A stretch of 64,000 nt of DNA from Hyphomicrobiales bacterium (lineage in GTDB: Bacteria > Pseudomonadota > Alphaproteobacteria > Rhizobiales > Xanthobacteraceae): contig PNAI01000030.1 in the NCBI GenBank assembly GCA_003169835.1, positions 1 through 64,000 of the forward strand, written 5' to 3'. A program made the position numbers and the translations under genes. The notes under the pieces are model-generated. The model was not told the DNA's origin. It ran no database searches and was given only the letters and a program-made list of their open reading frames with translations. Below, one piece after another: positions 26,219-33,067 of this stretch; position 1 is the first letter of the stretch; each line of letters opens with the position of its first letter.

Positions 26219-26601
26219 ACTGGTACATCGGCGCCCGCTTCCCCTTGCGCCTGCAATTGCAGACACAAGCGCAAGCGCGCGCCGAACGGCCCCTCCCATA
26301 CGCCACACTCCTTTGGCCGGTCGCCGGGTATTAGTATTAAGTGTTATTAAGACAATGGATTACCTTGGTTGTCCAGGGTTCGGAAATCTTCCATCACGCG
26401 CCTGTGACAATGAATCCCCAGTTTGGGGACAAGTGTTGCGTGGAGGGACCAAAAGCCCGCCGAAGACGGCACAAGGGGCACGCAAATGCCGATTTCAAGA
26501 GCAAATTTTTGACCTCGCCCAATGCGTTAATCGGCTGCGGCAATAGGCGCAGTTACTCGACATGGGCTGGAGGCGTCGCGGGCTTTGTACGCCACCGCGC
26601 A
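26219..26601. other. Intergenic region without a supported gene
   Basis: This 383-base gap upstream of the TPR gene has an AT-richer stretch near 26320-26350 (ATTAGTATTAAGTGTTATTAAG) that could hold the TPR promoter. No RNA gene, repeat or convincing frame is seen. Confidence 0.4.
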
Positions 26602-27009
26602 TTAGCTCTTCGGGCTTTTGTTGAAAGCCTTTTTGAGCAGGTCCCAGTAGTGGCTCTTCCAGCCGCCGTTGATGTCACGCACGTGCTTCGCCGGAATGCC
26701 GGTTTGCGTGAACACGAGCACGCTGCCGCCCTTGGCGGGTTTGAGCTCGAAGGTAGCGATGGAGTAATGCCCGTTCGGCCAACTCTTCGCGCGCCAGGCC
26801 TGCACGATGCGCTTGTTCTTGACCAGATCGACGGTGACGCCCTGCAGATACGGGCCCCAGGCGGTGAAGCGTCCGCCGACTTTCGCGTCGATCTTGGCCG
26901 GCGCGCCGGTGAAGGCCGTGTGTGTTTTTGAATTCATCAGCGCCTGATAGATCGCGCGCGGCTTGGCGTTGATCCGCACGATATGGCGAATCTCTCTTGT
27001 CGTTGCCAT
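26602..27009 (-). CDS. SRPBCC (AHSA1-like) domain protein
   Basis: A 135-residue START/SRPBCC-fold protein of the AHSA1 type. It shows IRHIVRINAKPRAIYQALMN at the N-terminus, GGRFTAWGPYLQGVTVDLVKNKRIVQAWRA in the centre and NGGWKSHYWDLLKKAF at the end. Such proteins bind hydrophobic ligands or act as small enzymes. It ends the fumarase/SDH-like transcription unit, starting 18 bp after the fumarase beta gene, and might handle a substrate of that pathway; this is inference. Confidence 0.82.
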   Translation of the reverse strand: MATTREIRHIVRINAKPRAIYQALMNSKTHTAFTGAPAKIDAKVGGRFTAWGPYLQGVTVDLVKNKRIVQAWRAKSWPNGHYSIATFELKPAKGGSVLVFTQTGIPAKHVRDINGGWKSHYWDLLKKAFNKSPKS

Positions 27010-27027
27010 GATGGTTCTCCTGAATAT

Positions 27028-27639
27028 TTATTCCGCCGCACCGATCGAGGCGAGGATCGCGGAGCGGCGCGCAGCAGCTTCATCCTGCACTTTTGTGTAG
27101 AGCGAGCCGCCGTGCGCATCCATGGCGACCAAGAGCGGTCCGAAATTCTTAATCGCGAAGCGCCACAGGCTCTCGGGGTGCAGGTCGTCCATGTCGACAT
27201 CCTCCACCGCCGTGATCCAGGTGGTCTGCAACGCCGCAGCGCCGCCGACCACCGCCAGATAGACCCCGCCGATATCGCGGAACGCTTTGCTGGTGTCCGG
27301 TCCCATGCCGCCCTTGCCGATGATGATGCGCACGCCGTTTTGTTCCATCAGCGGTCGGGTGAAGCGTTCCATGCGCTGCGAGGTGGTGGTGCCGATGCAG
27401 AGCGGGATGTAGCCGCCGGGGTTTTCGTTCGACACCGGCACTTTTTTCACGTTGGGCGCGGTGTGGACGACGGCATGGCCCTGCAGATCGAATTTGGTCT
27501 TCCGCGCGCGATCGAACATGGCCATGAGTGTCGCATCGCGGATGCCGAACAGGGTGCGCTCGAGCGTGACGGTGTCGCCGACCTTGAGCGCGCGCACCTG
27601 TGCTTCGTTTGCGGGCATTTCGAGGATGTGGTGGGTCAT
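27028..27639 (-). CDS. Class I fumarate hydratase-type beta subunit
   Basis: The C-terminal (beta) subunit of two-subunit iron-sulfur hydro-lyases such as fumarase and L(+)-tartrate dehydratase. The 203 residues show GHAVVHTAPNVKKV, GTTTSQRMERFTRPLMEQNGVRIIIGKGGMG, and the catalytic-region AVEDVDMDDLHPESLWRF. It is 16 bp downstream of the alpha subunit gene. The substrate could be fumarate/malate, tartrate or mesaconate/citramalate; the sequence alone does not decide. The SDH-like neighbours favour a C4-dicarboxylate or an analogue of one. Confidence 0.9.
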   Translation of the reverse strand: MTHHILEMPANEAQVRALKVGDTVTLERTLFGIRDATLMAMFDRARKTKFDLQGHAVVHTAPNVKKVPVSNENPGGYIPLCIGTTTSQRMERFTRPLMEQNGVRIIIGKGGMGPDTSKAFRDIGGVYLAVVGGAAALQTTWITAVEDVDMDDLHPESLWRFAIKNFGPLLVAMDAHGGSLYTKVQDEAAARRSAILASIGAAE

Positions 27640-27655
27640 GGGGTTTTTTTGGCGC

Positions 27656-28528
27656 TTACTTGAAATCGATGCCGCCGGGCGTGATCACCGCATTGGCGCG
27701 GCGGGCGGAATGACATTGGATGTTTACCGCGACGGGATTCATCGTAATGTGGGTGGCGCCGACCTCCACATGCACGCGAAACGAAGTCGAACGGCCGCCT
27801 AAGCCTTGCGGACCGATGCCGAGTTCGTTCACGGCTTGCGACAGCTCCGCCTCGATCTTGGCGCCCTCCGGATCGGCGCATGTCGTGCCGAGCGGACGGG
27901 TCGCCGCGACCTTCGCCAAATGCATACACAGATCTGAGGTGCCGCCGACGCCGACGCCTACGATGGTCGGCGGGCAAACCCGGCCGCCGCATTCGATCAC
28001 GCGGTCGATGACAAAGCGCTTGATGGCTTTGGCGCCGTCGGCCGGGATCAGCATCTGAAGGAACGAGCCGTTCTCGGAGCCGGAACCCTTGGGGATCATC
28101 TCGATCTCGACCGTCTCGTCGCGGCCATCGAAATCGATGTTGATGATCGGCACGCCGGTGCCGCAGGACGTCTGCTCGTTCTTGCGGGTGATGGGATGCA
28201 CGACCGACGAACGGAAGGGGTGCTCGGTGGTGGCGCGCGCGCAACCGCGGCGGATTGCCTCTTTCATGGCCGCACCATCGAGGTCGACATTGCGGCCGAT
28301 GGTGACGTTGTAGATCGGGATGCCGGTATCCTGGCAGAGGATATTCTTGGTGCGCTCGGCGACCGCGATGTTCTCAACCATGGTGCCGAGGATGGCGCGG
28401 CCGGTCGCGTCGGTTTCGCTGCGGAGGAGACGCTCGAAGCCTTGCTTGATGTCGCGCGGCAGCATTTTCAGCGCGCGGATATAGAGCGTCTTGGCGACCT
28501 CCTCGACTTCTTTGGGATCGAGCTGCAT
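27656..28528 (-). CDS. Class I fumarate hydratase-type alpha subunit
   Basis: The [4Fe-4S]-binding alpha subunit of a class I fumarase or tartrate dehydratase, 290 residues. Cluster cysteines are seen in ILCQDTGIPIYNV, ECGGRVCPPTIVG and a later TTCADPEG. The sequences NEQTSCGTGVPIINIDFDG and GVGVGGTSDLCM are typical. The start MQLDPKEVEEVAKTL at 28528 is chosen. The frame is open upstream to 29233, but that part is antisense-like readthrough of the exporter gene. It follows the TauE/SafE gene by 8 bp and precedes the beta subunit by 16 bp. Confidence 0.92.
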   Translation of the reverse strand: MQLDPKEVEEVAKTLYIRALKMLPRDIKQGFERLLRSETDATGRAILGTMVENIAVAERTKNILCQDTGIPIYNVTIGRNVDLDGAAMKEAIRRGCARATTEHPFRSSVVHPITRKNEQTSCGTGVPIINIDFDGRDETVEIEMIPKGSGSENGSFLQMLIPADGAKAIKRFVIDRVIECGGRVCPPTIVGVGVGGTSDLCMHLAKVAATRPLGTTCADPEGAKIEAELSQAVNELGIGPQGLGGRSTSFRVHVEVGATHITMNPVAVNIQCHSARRANAVITPGGIDFK

Positions 28529-28536
28529 CGAAGCTC

Positions 28537-29289
28537 CTAAAGCACAAGGATCAAGCCGGACACAACCAGGAGTACCGCGAAGGCCTGGCGGAAACGCGCC
28601 TCGTCGAGCCGTCCATAAACGCGCCAGCCGATGAAAGCGCCTAACATCAGGGCCGGCAACGCGAGCAGGAACAATACAACGCCGGAGCGGTCGAGCGCCA
28701 CCACGCCGATCAGGGCCATGGTCACGATATGCGCCATGACGATGAAGGGCTGGTAGATGCCGCGCGAGACTTCCTTCGGCCAGCCACGCAACTGGCACCA
28801 GATTGCGGGTAGCACGCCGGAATAGCCGCCGATGCCGCCGAGCACGCCGCCGAAAAAGCCGATGATCCCATCGGCAAGACGGCCGCCGCCGGCGATGCGC
28901 GGCAGGCGCGGGGTGGCGAGTGCATAGACGCCGTAGATGGCGAGGAATACGCCGAGCGCGATTTTGAGTGCATGGGCGTCGATGCGTACCAGCAGCCAGA
29001 CGCCGATCGGAATCCCAACCAGGCCCGCGATCACAAATGGCGCGAGCCGGCGGGCGTTGACCTCGCGGCGCATCGGCCAGATGGTTCCTGCCTGAATCGT
29101 AAAACCGCCGGAGACCACCAGCATGGTGGCGTGCAGCGGATCGAGCGCGTGCAGCCAGATCGCCGATGAGACGATACCGAAGGCAAATCCCATAGCACCA
29201 GAAGCAAAGCCGCCCGCAAACGCGCCGAGCCACAAGACGGCGAGCGTCTGAGGGGTGAGTATCGCTGCAACGGCGGGATCAGCCCACAT
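28537..29289 (-). CDS. TauE/SafE-family membrane exporter
   Basis: A 250-residue inner-membrane protein with seven or eight hydrophobic segments in two halves. The N-terminal half has GAFAGGFASGAMGFAFGIVSS and the second repeat has DGIIGFFGGVLGGIGGYSGVLPAIW, the glycine-rich signature of the family. Some members export sulfite or sulfoacetate; others are uncharacterised. It overlaps the SdhC-like gene by 11 bp, so it is co-translated with the SDH-like complex. The context raises a sulfonated dicarboxylate as a possible substrate, which is speculation. Confidence 0.85.
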   Translation of the reverse strand: MWADPAVAAILTPQTLAVLWLGAFAGGFASGAMGFAFGIVSSAIWLHALDPLHATMLVVSGGFTIQAGTIWPMRREVNARRLAPFVIAGLVGIPIGVWLLVRIDAHALKIALGVFLAIYGVYALATPRLPRIAGGGRLADGIIGFFGGVLGGIGGYSGVLPAIWCQLRGWPKEVSRGIYQPFIVMAHIVTMALIGVVALDRSGVVLFLLALPALMLGAFIGWRVYGRLDEARFRQAFAVLLVVSGLILVL

Positions 29290-29620
29290 TGAGCATGAAC
29301 AGAAGACCTACGGCAATTGCCGCGGCCAGACAGATTGAGACCGTGAGGAAGGTATGCTCGCGCATGGGAAGAAACTCGACCGCGAGGACGCGTAGGCCGA
29401 GCGTCATATGGAGCGCGAGCGCCACCACGATCACGGCCTCGGCGAATTTTAGCACCGGAGTTTGCGTCACATTGAGGAAGGCATCGAGCGCGTCGGCGCC
29501 GTTGAGTGCGGTTGCAAGCGCGAGGAAATGGATCGGCAAAAAGATCGCGAGCGCCAAGCCGGCAAGCCGGTGCAGAAGAGCTGCGATATATCCGGGCTGT
29601 TTGTGAGATGCTTCGATCAT
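29279..29620 (-). CDS. Succinate dehydrogenase/fumarate reductase-type membrane anchor (SdhC-like)
   Basis: A 113-residue protein with three membrane helices and the SdhC/FrdC-like start GYIAALLHRLAGLALAIFLPIHF, containing Ser/Thr-less but His-bearing segments. His in LLHRLAG and in LALHMTLGLRV could ligate heme b. It overlaps the SdhD-like gene by 4 bp and the exporter by 11 bp. It would anchor the Fe-S subunit at 30151-30891 and pass electrons to or from quinone. Confidence 0.8.
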   Translation of the reverse strand: MIEASHKQPGYIAALLHRLAGLALAIFLPIHFLALATALNGADALDAFLNVTQTPVLKFAEAVIVVALALHMTLGLRVLAVEFLPMREHTFLTVSICLAAAIAVGLLFMLNVG

Positions 29621-29964
29621 CGCAGATACATCGCGATCGGAAGATAAACCGCTAGGGCCGCGCGCACGCCAAGCAATAGAAGCACGACCGCAACAATTGC
29701 GAGCGCGACATCAAGGCTGCGCCCGCGCCAGTTCGTCCATTCGCGCGCAATATTGCGCAGCCCAATAGGCGCATGGATCGCGATGGCCAGCACGAACAAA
29801 AGATAGAAAGCGAGAAACCAAACGTTTTCGCGGGTGCGTCCGAGCACCTCTTCGGCGGTCAGCCCGGTGCGTACCGCATAGAGGATCGTTGCAAGATGCA
29901 CCGTCACTGCAAATGCGAGTACAGCCGCCGAGAGGCGCTGCGCGATGAAGAGAGCTGCGGTCAT
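29617..29964 (-). CDS. Second SDH/FRD-type membrane anchor (SdhD-like)
   Basis: A 115-residue protein of three predicted helices: MTAALFIAQRLSAAVLAFAVTVHL, then FLAFYLLFVLAIAIHAPIGLRN, then a C-terminal hydrophobic stretch. His in TVHLAT and in AIHAPIGLRN are candidate heme ligands; the QRLSAAVLA start is typical of the family. The ATG at 29964 is preferred over 30057, whose extra residues are basic and overlap the upstream small gene. It overlaps the next gene by 4 bp. Confidence 0.8.
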   Translation of the reverse strand: MTAALFIAQRLSAAVLAFAVTVHLATILYAVRTGLTAEEVLGRTRENVWFLAFYLLFVLAIAIHAPIGLRNIAREWTNWRGRSLDVALAIVAVVLLLLGVRAALAVYLPIAMYLR

Positions 29965-29980
29965 GCTGGAGATTGCGATT

Positions 29981-30145
29981 TCAAGGCCGTTTACGCAAGC
30001 GCGCGAACAGCCTTTCCCCAATCGCCCAAAGCGCCGCCACCACCAGGACCCATGCAATCAGAATGGCGACATCCGTGGCGATCCTCAGCAACTGGTCGGC
30101 GGAGATAAATCCGATAAAAATCACACCCATCACGTTTGCCGGCAT
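29981..30145 (-). CDS. 54-residue membrane protein in the SDH-like operon
   Basis: A short frame MPANVMGVIFIGFISADQLL... ending AIGERLFARLRKRP, with hydrophobic helices (about residues 4-15 and 22-43) and a basic C-terminus, positive-inside. GAGG lies eight bases before the ATG. It starts 5 bp after the Fe-S subunit stop and ends 16 bp before the SdhD-like gene, so it is embedded in the operon. A longer in-frame ATG at 30268 would run through sdhB and is rejected. The function is unknown; an accessory or assembly subunit is likely. Confidence 0.6.
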   Translation of the reverse strand: MPANVMGVIFIGFISADQLLRIATDVAILIAWVLVVAALWAIGERLFARLRKRP

Positions 30146-30150
30146 TTGCG

Positions 30151-30891
30151 CTACCTCGCCGATCGCCCGAGCGCGCGCGACACCATGGCGCGCTTTAAGC
30201 CCGCGATGGAATAGGTCGGCGCGATCCCCTTGGGGCAAAATTGCGTGCAATTCATATGCGTGTGGCAAGCGTGACAGCCGGCGCTGCCCGAGATGGCGCC
30301 AAGGCGCGCCTCCTGGCCGCCGTCGCGCACGTCATTTACGAGGGTCCACGCGCGGTTGAGCGCCGCCGGCCCGAGATAGTCTTCGTTCCACGCCACCACG
30401 TCGCAAGCCGAATGGCACACACCGCAGCCGATGCATTCGATGCCGGCGTCGGCCGCTTGGCGCTGCGGGCTTGCGGGCGGGACGATTTCGAATTGGCGCT
30501 GCGAGAGATCCTGCCAGGATTTGTGCGGCTCGAAATAGCCCTTGGCGTCGCGATTCTTGTCGAAGAAATCGGTCATCTCGACGGCGAGATCTTTGACCAC
30601 CGTGAAATTCTTGAGCGGTTCAAGCCGCAACCGGCCGTCGGCCTTGACGGCCGTGCTCACGCGCGTGCGGCAGGTCCAGCGCGGGCGGCCGTTGACCACC
30701 ATGGCGCAGGAGCCGCACATGCCGACGCGGCACGCGAAGCGATAGGACAGCGTTGCATCCTGCTCGCGCTGGATCTGCGTGACGACGTCGAGCACGGTCT
30801 GATGCTCGCGCCGCGGTACGTCGAAGGACTGGAATTTTCCCTCCGCCGCGCCGCGCCAGACTTCGACGTGTAAAAGTTTCGATTCCGACAT
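30151..30891 (-). CDS. Succinate dehydrogenase/fumarate reductase-type iron-sulfur subunit
   Basis: A 246-residue electron-transfer subunit. The N-terminal ferredoxin domain has FACRVGMCGSCAMVVNG with a later Cys (RPRWTCRTR) for [2Fe-2S]. The C-terminal domain has ECIGCGVCHSACDV and CHACHTHMNCTQFCPKGI for [4Fe-4S] and [3Fe-4S] clusters. The start MSESKLLHVEVWRG at 30891 shares its A with the stop of the binding-protein gene (TGATG), so translation is coupled. It should link the flavoprotein at 33068-34822 to the membrane anchors. Confidence 0.92.
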   Translation of the reverse strand: MSESKLLHVEVWRGAAEGKFQSFDVPRREHQTVLDVVTQIQREQDATLSYRFACRVGMCGSCAMVVNGRPRWTCRTRVSTAVKADGRLRLEPLKNFTVVKDLAVEMTDFFDKNRDAKGYFEPHKSWQDLSQRQFEIVPPASPQRQAADAGIECIGCGVCHSACDVVAWNEDYLGPAALNRAWTLVNDVRDGGQEARLGAISGSAGCHACHTHMNCTQFCPKGIAPTYSIAGLKRAMVSRALGRSAR

Positions 30892-31898
30892 CAACTGCCA
30901 GGTAATTTTTGAATCTCGGGAAAGAAAAGATCGCCCCATGAGCCCGGCTTGGGAGAGAGCATACCGATGCGACTCATGAATTCGGCGTAGACCATGACCT
31001 TTTTCGGCACCATCGTCCACTCGTTCTCGGGCAGGCGGATGAGCTTCTCGATATAGGCGGCCGAAAGCTTGGAATTTTCCGCCTTGACCCAGATGGCCGC
31101 GGCCTCGGCGGGATTGGCGGCGATCTGCTTCATGGCATCGTCGAGCGCCGCGATAAAGGCTTCGACCACCTTGGGATTTTCGTCGTGGAACTTGGTCGTC
31201 GCCCAGATCACGTTGAACGTGTGCGGTCCGCCGAGCACTTCATAGCTGTCGAGCACCTTGTGCACGCGCTTGTCATCGAGTTCCTGGTACATGAATGGCG
31301 CCGAGGTGAAGTGGCCGCTGATCTCCGACTTGCCGCTCATCATCGCCGCATAACCGTCGGGATGACCGAGAGAAGCGGTAAGCGCATCGAGCTTGCCGTG
31401 CTGGCCCGGTCCGAATTCCTTTTCCGCCGCAATTTGCAACGTGATCGCCTGGATCGACACTTTCACCGCGGGAAGCGCGATGCGATCCTTGTCGGTGAAA
31501 TCCTTGATCGTCTTGACGTTGGGATTGATCGTATTGAGGTAAAGCGGCATGGAATTGAGAGCGGACACGCCTTTGACGCCGAGATTGGTGCGCGTCTTAC
31601 CCCAGATGGTGAGCAGCGGGCCGACTCCGCCGGAGGCAAAATCGAGATTGCCGGAGATGATCGCCTCGTTCATGGGCGCGCCGCTGGTGAACACAACCCA
31701 TTCGGTCTTCAGGTCGAGTCCAAGCCGCTTGCCATGGGCTTCGAGCAACTGCTTCTGCTCCATGATGGTCAACGGCAGGTAGGAAATGCCAAATTGCTTG
31801 GCCAGACGAACGGTCTTGGTCTGCGCTTGTGCGGTTACGGGCAACAGAACCGCCAAGGCGGCGAGCGCCGATATGATCCAGCGACGTGAAGAATGCAT
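30891..31898 (-). CDS. NitT/TauT-type ABC substrate-binding protein
   Basis: A periplasmic binding protein of 335 residues. A signal peptide begins at 31898 (MHSSRRWIISALAALAVLLPVTAQAQ). The mature part has RLAKQFGISYLPLTIMEQKQLLE and SGNLDFASGGVGPLLTIW, as in NMT1/SsuA/TauA-like proteins. Relatives bind aliphatic sulfonates, nitrate or pyrimidine precursors. No permease or ATPase gene is nearby. Its stop overlaps the Fe-S subunit start (TGATG), an unusual partnership that ties a receptor to an SDH-like complex. Confidence 0.85.
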   Translation of the reverse strand: MHSSRRWIISALAALAVLLPVTAQAQTKTVRLAKQFGISYLPLTIMEQKQLLEAHGKRLGLDLKTEWVVFTSGAPMNEAIISGNLDFASGGVGPLLTIWGKTRTNLGVKGVSALNSMPLYLNTINPNVKTIKDFTDKDRIALPAVKVSIQAITLQIAAEKEFGPGQHGKLDALTASLGHPDGYAAMMSGKSEISGHFTSAPFMYQELDDKRVHKVLDSYEVLGGPHTFNVIWATTKFHDENPKVVEAFIAALDDAMKQIAANPAEAAAIWVKAENSKLSAAYIEKLIRLPENEWTMVPKKVMVYAEFMSRIGMLSPKPGSWGDLFFPEIQKLPGS

Positions 31899-32074
31899 GG
31901 TGTTCTCCCCCTGGCTTGCAGCGCCGCCCATTCCAGCGCGGCACTCTTTATCGTTGGAATGAACTAAAGGTGGAATGGCACAGGCCGTCAAGCGACACAA
32001 ACGCCGCAAGCGAACGCGAAGTGCGGCCATTCGGCATGACGGGTATGGCAAGATCGTGATCGGAGGCTGGTGAA

Positions 32075-33064
32075 ATGCCGGTGTTGTCCTTGCGCGAGGC
32101 GGAAGAGCTGGTTGTGCAGGCGCTCGTGCGTGCGCGTACCAATGACGCGAATGCAAGAAGCGTCGCACACGCCTTGATCGCCGTCGAAGCCGATGGGCTC
32201 AAAGGTCACGGTCTGTCACGCGTGCCGAGCTATGCCGCGCAAGCCAAGGCGGGCAAGGTCGATGGGTTCGCGATGCCGACATTCGCGCGGGCGCGCCCCG
32301 GCCTGCTGACGATCGATGCCGGAAACGGCTTTGCATTTCCAGCGCTCGAGCTCGCGGTGGCAAACTTGCCCGAGATCGTGCGCGGTCAGGGCGTTGCGGT
32401 AGCGGGTATTTTTCGTTCACATCATTGCGGTGCGGCAGGTCACACCGTGGAACGGCTCGCGCAAGCGGGGCTGGCCGCGCTGATGTTCGCCAATACGCCT
32501 TCGGCCATTGCGCCCTGGGGAGGATCGAAGCCGGTGTTCGGCACCAATCCTGTTGCGTTTGCGTGTCCGCTCGCAGGCCGTGAACCGCTGGTGATCGATC
32601 TGTCGCTGTCCAAAGTGGCGCGTGGCAACATCGTCACAGCCAAGCAGCGCGGCGAGAAAATCCCCGAAGGCTGGGCGCTCGATGAGTATGGCAAGCCCAC
32701 CACCGATCCGGAGGCGGCGTTGGCCGGCACCATGGTGCCGGCGGGCGAAGCCAAAGGAACGGCGCTCGCGTTGATGGTCGAGCTGTTGGCCGCGGGATTG
32801 ACCGGCGCGAATTTCGCCGCCGAAGCTTCATCCTATCTCGACGCCAAGGGCCCGCCGCCGGGCACGGGGCAGCTGATCGTGGCGTTCGATCCATCGGCAT
32901 TTGGCGGCGACGCGATTTCGCGGTTCGCATTGCTTGCGGCGTCGGTCGAGCAGCAGGATGGCGCGCGGCTGCCGGGTGCGCGGCGGATTGCTGCGCGTAA
33001 GAAAGCCAAGTCCGAGGGGCTCAACATTTCCGAAGCGCTACTCGCCGAAATCGCGGCATTGTAA
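32075..33064 (+). CDS. Ldh-family (malate/L-lactate/sulfolactate) dehydrogenase
   Basis: A 329-residue NAD(P)-dependent oxidoreductase of the Ldh_2 family. It shows ALIAVEADGLKGHGLSRVPSYAAQ, VAGIFRSHHCGAAGHTVERL (conserved His), ANTPSAIAPWGGSKPVFGTNPVAFACP, and KGTALALMVELLAAGLTGA. Family members oxidise malate, L-lactate, (R)-sulfolactate, ureidoglycolate or delta1-piperideine-2-carboxylate. It is divergent from the binding-protein gene and tail-to-tail with the flavoprotein, 3 bp apart. A role on the hydroxyacid product of the fumarase-like enzyme is plausible. Confidence 0.88.
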   Translation: MPVLSLREAEELVVQALVRARTNDANARSVAHALIAVEADGLKGHGLSRVPSYAAQAKAGKVDGFAMPTFARARPGLLTIDAGNGFAFPALELAVANLPEIVRGQGVAVAGIFRSHHCGAAGHTVERLAQAGLAALMFANTPSAIAPWGGSKPVFGTNPVAFACPLAGREPLVIDLSLSKVARGNIVTAKQRGEKIPEGWALDEYGKPTTDPEAALAGTMVPAGEAKGTALALMVELLAAGLTGANFAAEASSYLDAKGPPPGTGQLIVAFDPSAFGGDAISRFALLAASVEQQDGARLPGARRIAARKKAKSEGLNISEALLAEIAAL

Positions 33065-33067
33065 AAA

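Noticed and set aside
28529..29233. 235-codon N-terminal extension of the fumarase alpha gene
   Set aside because: It overlaps the TauE/SafE gene in another frame and has Arg-rich shadow composition; the family start is at 28528.
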